Made by a program: the position numbers and the translations under genes. Of a DNA stretch of 64,000 nt, positions 34,454 through 41,398 are shown one piece after another; position 1 is the stretch's first letter, and each line of letters opens with the position of its first letter. The DNA lies in contig NZ_RZMY01000013.1 in assembly GCF_003992615.1 (NCBI RefSeq), positions 474,238 through 538,237 of the forward strand, read 5' to 3'. The DNA is from Flagellimonas beolgyonensis. Lineage in GTDB: Bacteria > Bacteroidota > Bacteroidia > Flavobacteriales > Flavobacteriaceae. The notes beneath the pieces were generated by a model, which worked only from the letters and a program-made list of their open reading frames with translations, ran no database searches and was not told the origin of the DNA.

Positions 34454-36754
34454 ATGAAAAAAATAATCTTCACTGCAATTATCCTTCTTATAACTTATTT
34501 GTCATTTGCACAAGAAAGCAAAGTCATAGACATCTTAACAGGAATTGAGCATGCTGTCATCAACAAGGAAATTGGCAAAGCTTTGTCCTACTTTGACGTT
34601 ACCGAGGAGGCGTTTTATACAACACATAAGAGGTATTTGGAAAACCTAACAAAGAGGGACAGCCTTGATTATAACCTGGAATTACACAGTTTGACTTCTG
34701 AAAAAAACAATATCAAAACCATTGTATTGGAAACGATAAGTTATTGGAAATATGGAAGGCCAAAAACCGAAATTGGCTATAAAACTTATGAGTTCTCACT
34801 TTCTAAAAATCAATGGACAATTCATGCTGTTGAAGAACGCGTTTACTTAAAGGGAAAATACGCCAACATTGAGGCTAACTTCGAACCTTCCAAAAAGTCG
34901 ATGAGTGCGACTGCAGAAATTGATTTCGACATTGTTGAAGGCGGCGAAAAGACCATTCTTTTTTGGTTAAACAGAGGATTAAAAATCAATAAAATAGAAA
35001 ACAAATCCGGAAAGAACATTTCATTTGTTCGTAAGGATCTTGCAGTAATAATTCCATGGAATAAAATTCTTAAGAAAGGAGAGAGCCTTTTTTTAAGGAT
35101 TCATTTTTCAGGCTCTTTCTATAATGAATTCAAAGAATTAGGGTATGGTTTAGTAAACATTGGGGAAGAAGGTGTATTTGGAAGCTGGGGAACAGATTGG
35201 TACCCAAAATTAAATGGCACGTTGACCAAAGCAAAGGCTATACTGCAATACACGGTGCCCAGCGATTTAATTGTCGCATCCGTAGGGCGTCTAGAAGAGA
35301 AAACGGAGCAAAATGGAAAAGCAACTTATACATACAGAGTGAATACACCTATGGATTACACCTTCAATGCAAATCGTTTTATCCACCATAGCAATGACAT
35401 TAACGGTGTACAAGTAAATGTCTACCTACTCAACGGAACTCTGGAAAAGGCAAAAATGTATGCTGATAAATCCAAAGAAATGATAGAATATCTTACAGAA
35501 TTATATGGTGTATTTCCCTGTGACAGCTATGGTATTTCTGAAGTGCCGATGGAAGCAGTACTAGGTCTTGGAGGTTCAGGTGGCCAAGGGTTAAACTTTT
35601 ATCCAACCAATACTTTAAGAGACGATACATTTGAATTTCCACTAATCGCTCACGAAGTGGGGCATATTTGGTGGGGGGGACTCGTAAAGACTGATCTTAT
35701 TGCTGGAAAACTCTTGGATGAGGGAATGGCACAAGTAAATGCATTCCTTAGTTATAGGCATTTTTATGGTGAAGAAGCCATGTGGGACTTCCTAAATAAT
35801 GGCAGCGACATGTTTACCAAATCGGCAAAATTTTATTTCAGACAGTTTAACAACAATAATGATTTTCCAATTGGCGTCTATGATGAAGAAAGAGAAAATG
35901 ATTATGCTGTAATATCATACTTGAAACCTCATTTTGTAATGGCCATGCTTATGGAGACTGTTGGCTATCCAGTCTTTATTCGCGGAATCAAAAGAATTAT
36001 ATCTGAATATTCTACTGGTAAACGACTGGACCTTGACGGGATAAAGAACATTATGGAGCAAGAAAGCAATCTAAATTTAGAATACTTTTTCACACAATGG
36101 TTTTATCAAGCAGGCGCTCCTGAATTTAAGATGGATTACAATGTACAAGTTCTGGAGGATAAGAGATACCGGATAGATGTAGAGATAAATCAATTAAGGG
36201 AAGTGTTTAAAGTTGATGCAGAAATTATGTTCTCCAACGATTTAAACGTTATAACAAAAAAGATAGGAATTGATGAGAATAAAGAGTTCTTTTCTTTCAT
36301 TATCGATTTTGAGCCCAAATCAATAATATTTGATCCACATCACAAAATATTGCGTTGGTCAGAAAAAGTTAATAACCTGTATTTGCTGAGTACTGGAATG
36401 CGTGAGTATTTCTCTGGCAATAAAGAAAATGGATTGGAACAATTAAATCAATATGTAAACTATTATCCCTATGATCCTACGGGAAGGGTAATACTGGGCG
36501 AGTTATTCCTAAATGAAAAGAAATACGGTCTGGCTCGGAAACATCTCCAATTTGTTATTGATGAATATGAAGCTCAAAGAAAGATGACTTTTGTGGTTCC
36601 ATTAGCATATGCCCTAATGGGAAGTTTATATGAATCAGAAGGTAACTTTGAACTAGCAAACGAGCACTTTTCAAAAGTATTGAGCATGGTGAATATTGAA
36701 GGGTCTCATGCTATGGCTAAAAAGTATTTTTCCAATAGGAATGGAAATAAATGA
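34454..36754 (+). CDS. M1 family metallopeptidase with C-terminal TPR region
   Basis: 766 residues. Signal peptide MKKIIFTAIILLITYLSFAQ. The zinc motif is HEVGH (His400, Glu401, His404) with the third ligand Glu423 in LLDEGMAQ, i.e. HExxHx18E of the gluzincins. In place of the exopeptidase GAMEN motif the sequence reads GLGGSGGQG (about 371-379), so aminopeptidase specificity is doubtful. After about residue 645 TPR-like helices follow (GLARKHLQFVIDEYEAQRK). An AGGAG precedes the ATG by 4 bp, unusual here. A+T-rich like the AraC gene beside it. Exported; substrate unknown. Confidence 0.88.
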   Translation: MKKIIFTAIILLITYLSFAQESKVIDILTGIEHAVINKEIGKALSYFDVTEEAFYTTHKRYLENLTKRDSLDYNLELHSLTSEKNNIKTIVLETISYWKYGRPKTEIGYKTYEFSLSKNQWTIHAVEERVYLKGKYANIEANFEPSKKSMSATAEIDFDIVEGGEKTILFWLNRGLKINKIENKSGKNISFVRKDLAVIIPWNKILKKGESLFLRIHFSGSFYNEFKELGYGLVNIGEEGVFGSWGTDWYPKLNGTLTKAKAILQYTVPSDLIVASVGRLEEKTEQNGKATYTYRVNTPMDYTFNANRFIHHSNDINGVQVNVYLLNGTLEKAKMYADKSKEMIEYLTELYGVFPCDSYGISEVPMEAVLGLGGSGGQGLNFYPTNTLRDDTFEFPLIAHEVGHIWWGGLVKTDLIAGKLLDEGMAQVNAFLSYRHFYGEEAMWDFLNNGSDMFTKSAKFYFRQFNNNNDFPIGVYDEERENDYAVISYLKPHFVMAMLMETVGYPVFIRGIKRIISEYSTGKRLDLDGIKNIMEQESNLNLEYFFTQWFYQAGAPEFKMDYNVQVLEDKRYRIDVEINQLREVFKVDAEIMFSNDLNVITKKIGIDENKEFFSFIIDFEPKSIIFDPHHKILRWSEKVNNLYLLSTGMREYFSGNKENGLEQLNQYVNYYPYDPTGRVILGELFLNEKKYGLARKHLQFVIDEYEAQRKMTFVVPLAYALMGSLYESEGNFELANEHFSKVLSMVNIEGSHAMAKKYFSNRNGNK

Positions 36755-37065
36755 AACGAGCAGAAATATAACCTCAAGTAACTGAACATTTTCAAATTGA
36801 TCATGTACTGAATTGGGTTCGTAGAATGAAAACTAGTACACAAACCGTATCAATGTATTAATAGAATAGGTTTATTGATATTAATTTCATGGGTGTTAGT
36901 TCGCTACAATATTGGAGCAATCGGATAAATTTGAAAACCTCAATTACCCACTTTGCATATTCTTACCTATAACAATACCTCCCCAACAACCAAACTTTAC
37001 CGTTAAACCAAATCTCTGTAACTTTAGTTACAGCACAATTGCCCAGATCGTTTTTACTTTGGAAT
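36755..37065. other. 311-bp intergenic region before the SoxB-like operon
   Basis: A+T-rich DNA with several unrelated short frames and no gene that I can support. Its right end holds the 18-bp palindrome at 37016-37033, 33 bp before the first start codon of the next operon. Confidence 0.6.
37016..37033. promoter_or_regulatory. 18-bp palindromic operator candidate
   Basis: CTGTAACT-TT-AGTTACAG: two exact 8-bp arms around TT, the shape of a site for a dimeric HTH regulator. It contains TAACTTTA, one mismatch from the TAnnTTTG -7 element, so binding would probably cover a promoter. It is 33 bp upstream of the first gene in the SoxB-like/DoxX/DsrE unit. No regulator gene lies next to it. Confidence 0.6.
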
Positions 37066-37446
37066 ATGCAGGGAATCCACAACGCAACACCAAAAACCCA
37101 TCTCTGGCTGTCCGTCCTCTTGGTCGGGCTGCTGTTATTGGCCCCCTGCAAGATTCGTAATTCCATTGAATCCTCCCTTGGGATGACCACCTCCAAGGTA
37201 TCCAACAAGATCAAGGCCACCCCGGCCAAAAGTGGGTGTGCCCAGTATACCGCCAACGATTTGGCCCGCACCGAAACTTCGCATGCGTCCCATCCGTTGG
37301 TTCCCATGCTACCTACTTTGCTTTCGTTGACGATTGTGGTGCAGGAAGAGCAAGTGGCCCAGTTCCGCAGCATCGTTTCCAAAACGGTAGTGGCCCTGGC
37401 CGTGCCCCTCTACATTCTGTACCGACATTTTAAGGTCTACCTATAA
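37066..37446 (+). CDS. Small two-TM protein of unknown function heading the SoxB-like operon
   Basis: 126 residues from ATG 37066 (MQGIHNATPKTHLWLSVLLV); a non-ATG start 27 bp earlier is less likely. A first TM helix (about 12-27, LSVLLVGLLLLAP) runs into CKIRNSIESSLG with a Cys at its end; a Pro before the Cys argues against a lipobox. A second Cys lies in AKSGCAQY and a second TM at the C-terminus (SKTVVALAVPLYILYRHF). I recall similar LAPCKvRN proteins in Flavobacteriaceae without known function. It is followed 69 bp later by the SoxB-like gene. Confidence 0.6.
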   Translation: MQGIHNATPKTHLWLSVLLVGLLLLAPCKIRNSIESSLGMTTSKVSNKIKATPAKSGCAQYTANDLARTETSHASHPLVPMLPTLLSLTIVVQEEQVAQFRSIVSKTVVALAVPLYILYRHFKVYL

Positions 37447-37515
37447 CTTTTCATATCCCAAAAAGTCAAGGACACTACCTTACAAAAATGCATTACAACT
37501 TTTAAAATACCACAC

Positions 37516-39150
37516 ATGTTATCACACAAAAATTTAGTTATGGTTGCCCTGGTGGCACTTACCGCAGGCCTATTTTCCTGCAAGGACACCAAAACAGCCG
37601 ACAACAGTACCGAACAGACCATTACCATTCTCCAGACCGCCGACATCCACGGGCAATTACAGCCCCACGACGAGCTGTTCTGGGAAGATGAACACATTAC
37701 GTTCCGCAAATTGGGCGGCCTCGCCCACATGAAGACCCTTTTTGAGGAAGAACGCAGCAAAGACCCCGAAGGCACCCTAATTGTGGACGGTGGGGATATG
37801 ATTCAAGGTAGTGCTGTGGCCGCTTTGAGCCATGGAAAGGCATTTGCCCCCATCATCAAGGCCATGGGCTACGACTTTTTGATTCCCGGCAACTGGGAGG
37901 TGGTGTATGGCAAGGAAACCATGATGGATGTATTGACCCATTACGATACCCCCGTGATTTCGGCCAATATGTACCACGAGGCGACAGGCGAAAGTCTGTT
38001 TCCTCAATATTTCATCAAGGAAATGAAAGGCGTGAAATTGGGTTTTATCTCCTACAACGACCCCGAGATTCCCGTACGCCAGAACCCTTCGTTCAGTGCC
38101 GGCATCCGTTTTGACCCCATCGATGCCAATTTGGAGGCCTTGATCAACGAATTAAAGGACAATCAAGGAGTGGACATCCTCTTCGTGGTGACACACATCG
38201 GCATCAGCAAACAGTACAATTTGGCACAAAACCCGGCCATGGCACGCGTAGATTATGTGTTGGGGAACGATACCCACGAGCGTATTCGCAAACCGTTACA
38301 AACCGAATACACCAAGGTGACCGAACCTGGAGCCTTCGCCTCTTTTGTGGGCAAACTGACCCTGACGGTAAAAGACGGCAAGATTGTAAAAGAGGACTAC
38401 GACCTTATGGAAGTTGATCCCGAGAAATATCCCGCCGACGAAAAAGTGGCACAAATTATTGATCAGGAAACCGCGCCCTACAAGGAAGAAATTGACCAGG
38501 TATTGGGCTATACCGGTGTACCGCTGTACCGCTATTTTGTGGTAGAAAATCCCATGGATAACTTCATTACCGATGCCGCCCGATGGAAAACGGGAGCAGA
38601 TATTTCCATTTCCAATGGGTTCCGATTCAGTACGCCCATTTCGGTGGAAGAAGGTGGCAAATCCCCTATTACCAAAGCCGATCTGTGGAGCATGCTTCCC
38701 GTGAACGAAAAAGTAAAAGTGGGCAAGGCCAGTGGCAAACAAATCAAGAACTGGCTCGAAAAAGAATTGAACAATGTGTTCGCTGCCGACCCCACAGAGC
38801 GATTTGGAGGTTGGTTGGTGCGCTTTTCGGGCATGGAACTCACCTTTTATGCCAACAAGCCCATGGGCGAGCGTGTGGCCTCTATAATGATCGGTGGCAA
38901 ACCGATGGTGGAAGACCAACTATACACCATGTCGGCCTGTAGACGTGAGGGCGAACCCTTGAGCACGCTTTGCCGTATGCCCAATACTGTGGAAACCGTG
39001 GTGATGGACTATACCATTCATGATGTGATCGAGGAATATTTGAAGGAAAAAGGTACCATTGCCCCTACGTTGGACGGCAGGGCCAAAGCATTGGATTTGG
39101 GTGAAAATGTACTGTCCCAATTGCCCGGAACCGATTACCAATTCCACTAA
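37516..39150 (+). CDS. SoxB/5'-nucleotidase-like metallophosphatase lipoprotein (variant active site)
   Basis: 544 residues. Lipoprotein signal ending GLFSC. N-terminal metallophosphatase domain: Asp43 and His45 (TADIHGQLQ), Asp91 and Asp94 (VDGGDMIQGS), Asn126 in PGNWEVVYG, His227 (FVVTHIGIS) and His254 in GNDTHER. Usual 5'-nucleotidases have GNHE and GHxH; here Trp127 and Asp252 replace the His residues. A Trp at the first place is, as I recall, also seen in SoxB thiosulfohydrolases. The C-terminal 5'-nucleotidase domain is complete (FRFSTPISVEEGG). DoxX and DsrE genes follow, favouring a sulfur role over nucleotide scavenging, but this is inference. Confidence 0.85.
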   Translation: MLSHKNLVMVALVALTAGLFSCKDTKTADNSTEQTITILQTADIHGQLQPHDELFWEDEHITFRKLGGLAHMKTLFEEERSKDPEGTLIVDGGDMIQGSAVAALSHGKAFAPIIKAMGYDFLIPGNWEVVYGKETMMDVLTHYDTPVISANMYHEATGESLFPQYFIKEMKGVKLGFISYNDPEIPVRQNPSFSAGIRFDPIDANLEALINELKDNQGVDILFVVTHIGISKQYNLAQNPAMARVDYVLGNDTHERIRKPLQTEYTKVTEPGAFASFVGKLTLTVKDGKIVKEDYDLMEVDPEKYPADEKVAQIIDQETAPYKEEIDQVLGYTGVPLYRYFVVENPMDNFITDAARWKTGADISISNGFRFSTPISVEEGGKSPITKADLWSMLPVNEKVKVGKASGKQIKNWLEKELNNVFAADPTERFGGWLVRFSGMELTFYANKPMGERVASIMIGGKPMVEDQLYTMSACRREGEPLSTLCRMPNTVETVVMDYTIHDVIEEYLKEKGTIAPTLDGRAKALDLGENVLSQLPGTDYQFH

Positions 39151-39162
39151 TTCCTGACTTGT

Positions 39163-39561
39163 ATGCAAAGTAATACCGTTGAAGTAAGCGGTTTTTCGGT
39201 TCGTTTGCTCAGGGTTATGGTCAGCCTCATTTTTATTGTGGCCAGCCTGAACCATTTGATCAATACCGATAAAGCCGTGGCACGCATTGCCAATGCCAAA
39301 TTTGGTGCTTTGGGCCATTTGTTGGGGCCACCGGAGTTTTCGGTGATTGCTTCCGGGGTGGTGATGTTGGTGGCCGGATTGGCCTTGGCAGTAGGGTACA
39401 AGACCAAATGGGCCGCTGTGCTGTTGATCTTGATGTTGATACCGATCACCCTGACGATACAAGTGGGACAAATGTCCACCATTGGGCCGTTGTTCAAGAA
39501 CATCGCCATTTTGGGCGGACTCCTCTTTTTTGTACTGAATCCAAAACTTAAAACACAATAA
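39163..39561 (+). CDS. DoxX family membrane protein
   Basis: 132 residues with four hydrophobic helices (RLLRVMVSLIFIVASLNHLI, then GVVMLVAGLALAVGY, AAVLLILMLIPITLTIQVGQ and a last one before LNPKLKTQ). DoxX proteins are named after the small subunit of archaeal thiosulfate:quinone oxidoreductase, and some relatives (MhqP, SodA partners) act in redox stress. It lies 12 bp after the SoxB-like gene and 1 bp before the DsrE gene, so it is surely cotranscribed. Quinone-linked sulfur oxidation is possible but not shown. Confidence 0.86.
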   Translation: MQSNTVEVSGFSVRLLRVMVSLIFIVASLNHLINTDKAVARIANAKFGALGHLLGPPEFSVIASGVVMLVAGLALAVGYKTKWAAVLLILMLIPITLTIQVGQMSTIGPLFKNIAILGGLLFFVLNPKLKTQ

Positions 39562-39562
39562 C

Positions 39563-39988
39563 ATGAGACAAATCATAACATTGGCCTTGGTGGCCCTGAC
39601 CCTAGTGACCGGACTTACCGAAGTGAGTGCCCAAGCCACATATAGCAAAGACCAGAACAACTATTTTGTGCTCACCCGTAAAGTGCCGCAACTGAAGGCC
39701 ATATTACTGGCTGCCGATCAATTGGCCAAGGACGATGGTGAAAAGTTCGGGGAATTCCATGTGGTCATCTGTGGCGAGTCCGTAAAAGAATTGACCAATC
39801 TGGAAGCCATGCAGCCTTATTTGGATTTGGCCCAAAGTGAAAAGGTTAAGATCTTGGCCTGTGGATTTTCCTTGAAAAAATTTGGCGTGGATGCCGCCGC
39901 AATACCGAAAGAAATGAATGTGGTGGACAACGGTATCTTATATGGATTCAACCTGCAAAAAGATGGTTTTCTGAGCATTACGCTTTAA
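39563..39988 (+). CDS. Exported DsrE/F-like sulfur-relay protein
   Basis: 141 residues: signal peptide (ITLALVALTLVTGLTEVSAQ), then a DsrE fold with KAILLAADQLAKDDGEKFGE, VVICGESVKEL and ILACGFSLKKFGV. The Cys in ACGFSL is at the sulfur-carrying position of DsrE/TusD relatives, and a second Cys is in ICGES. Most DsrE proteins are cytoplasmic; this one is exported, so it would carry sulfane sulfur or act in envelope redox chemistry. Last gene of the operon, followed by a terminator. Confidence 0.85.
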   Translation: MRQIITLALVALTLVTGLTEVSAQATYSKDQNNYFVLTRKVPQLKAILLAADQLAKDDGEKFGEFHVVICGESVKELTNLEAMQPYLDLAQSEKVKILACGFSLKKFGVDAAAIPKEMNVVDNGILYGFNLQKDGFLSITL

Positions 39989-40009
39989 AAAGATTCCTAT
40001 AGTTTAGTT

Positions 40010-40047
40010 AAAAGGGGCAACAAGTTCGTTGTCCCTTTTCTTTTTTT
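40010..40047 (+). terminator. Rho-independent terminator of the SoxB-like/DoxX/DsrE operon
   Basis: 12-bp stem (40010-40021 with 40028-40039, one G-U pair), 6-nt loop AAGTTC, then a T run 40041-40047. It closes the unit 21 bp after the DsrE stop. Confidence 0.88.
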
Positions 40048-40106
40048 GGTACTTTGAGTGTTACGCAGACTTTGCTTTTCATCAGCAACCCTTTTAAATT
40101 AAAAAT

Positions 40107-40970
40107 TTGGAACAACACCACCTTTCCCGCAGAACACTTGTAAAGACCACCGCCTTGGCAGCTTTGGGCTTGGCTATACCTGCTCCTTTGGTGTCGGGAG
40201 AATCACCTCAAACACAGGCAAAACAGGATTTGGACACCATCCCAGAACATTTTCCCAATATTCCCCCTAAGATCATTGAGGAAGTGGTAGGCAGTTCCCA
40301 TTTCGATTTGGAACGGGTAAAAACGTTGGTGGATAAACGACCAGAACTATCGCGCTCGGTGTGGGAATGGCGTTTTGGCGATTTTGAATCCGCTATTGGG
40401 GCAGCCTCCCATGTTGGGCGAAGGGACATTGCATTGTACCTCATGGGCAAGGGAGCCAGACCTACCCTGTTCACCCATGCTATGTTGGGGCATTTCAGGG
40501 TCATCAACTCCGCGGTTGAAGCAGTTCCGGGCATCCAAGCAGTCACCGGTCCCCATGGCATCAGTCTGTTGGATCATGCCCTCGCAGGGGAACGTATGAT
40601 ATATGAGACGACCCCCACAGAAATTGAAAACTGGGAACAGACAGTAGCCTATCTAAAAGAATTGGGAGATGCGGGTGGCCCGATATACATCAATATGAGC
40701 CCTCACGAGCAGCAAAAGTATGTGGGCGATTACAAATACGGTCCAGGGGAAACCGAAGGGTTTACCATCGGTGTAAACATGCGAAAACTGCTGTCCTTGG
40801 GACCCATTGGAGGATTTGGCGGGGCATTGTACAAAATTGGGGACAACCTTTTTACCTACAACGGCACACCGTCGGTCACCCTAACCTTCGAAATGCTAGA
40901 CAATCAAGTAAAATCCCTCACCCTGGTTGACCCAGATATCACCCTGACCGCCCAGAAAGTGGAATCCTGA
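40107..40970 (+). CDS. Tat-exported ankyrin-like protein of unknown function
   Basis: 287 residues, TTG start 40107. The N-terminus has a twin-arginine motif, LSRRTLVKTTALAALGLAIP, so it is probably exported folded. Residues about 60-175 show ankyrin-like pieces (FDLERVKTLVDKRPELSRSV, ESAIGAASHVGRRDIALYLM, LDHALAGER). The C-terminal ~90 residues (QKYVGDYKYGPGETEGF) are beta-rich, like repeats found at the ends of secreted beta-lactamase-type proteins. I know no family name. It follows the DsrE terminator by 60 bp, so it is a separate unit. Confidence 0.72.
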   Translation: MEQHHLSRRTLVKTTALAALGLAIPAPLVSGESPQTQAKQDLDTIPEHFPNIPPKIIEEVVGSSHFDLERVKTLVDKRPELSRSVWEWRFGDFESAIGAASHVGRRDIALYLMGKGARPTLFTHAMLGHFRVINSAVEAVPGIQAVTGPHGISLLDHALAGERMIYETTPTEIENWEQTVAYLKELGDAGGPIYINMSPHEQQKYVGDYKYGPGETEGFTIGVNMRKLLSLGPIGGFGGALYKIGDNLFTYNGTPSVTLTFEMLDNQVKSLTLVDPDITLTAQKVES

Positions 40971-41054
40971 CTTTCCAGGTATGGTAAAATAAGTGGTAAG
41001 AATCGTTTTTATTTTTTGTAATTTGGGTGGTATCAACTCTTAGTGAGCTTAACC

Positions 41055-41372
41055 ATGCAAAAGTGTAGCCATTGTCAGCAAAAATTTACGTTGGGCCAGG
41101 TTTTCAAATCATTTTGGTGCAATTATAAAACCATATTATGTGCCAACTGTAAGACACAATATAACCATACTACCAAAAACAAAACGCTTGGCGGCATAAG
41201 TGCAGCTCTTGGTGTTATTTTTGGTAGTCTTGCTTGGGCTTTAATTGAATTGGACAAGAGTACCAAAATTGTGATTCTTTTGGTAGTTACGATTTTGTTT
41301 ACCTTGCTATTCAGTGTGTTTTCTTCCTACTTCTTTACGTTTGAAAGAGTAGACGTGAAAAACCATGCTTAA
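41055..41372 (+). CDS. Small zinc-ribbon membrane protein (TIGR04104-like)
   Basis: 105 residues from ATG 41055 (MQKCSHCQQKFTLGQ); a GTG 12 bp earlier is possible. An N-terminal CxxC and a second CxxC (CANC) are separated by about 20 residues, the spacing of TIGR04104-type putative zinc fingers. Two hydrophobic helices follow (GISAALGVIFGSLAWALIEL and IVILLVVTILFTLLFSVFSS). Function unknown. Convergent with the S15-type hydrolase gene, 26 bp apart. Confidence 0.72.
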   Translation: MQKCSHCQQKFTLGQVFKSFWCNYKTILCANCKTQYNHTTKNKTLGGISAALGVIFGSLAWALIELDKSTKIVILLVVTILFTLLFSVFSSYFFTFERVDVKNHA

Positions 41373-41398
41373 CCAAGGATACCTTGATCCGATCCCAA

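Noticed and set aside
36963..37382. 139-codon frame on the minus strand opposite the small two-TM gene
   Set aside because: The plus-strand frame has a TM-rich, operon-consistent product behind an operator-like palindrome, while this one has no such support.
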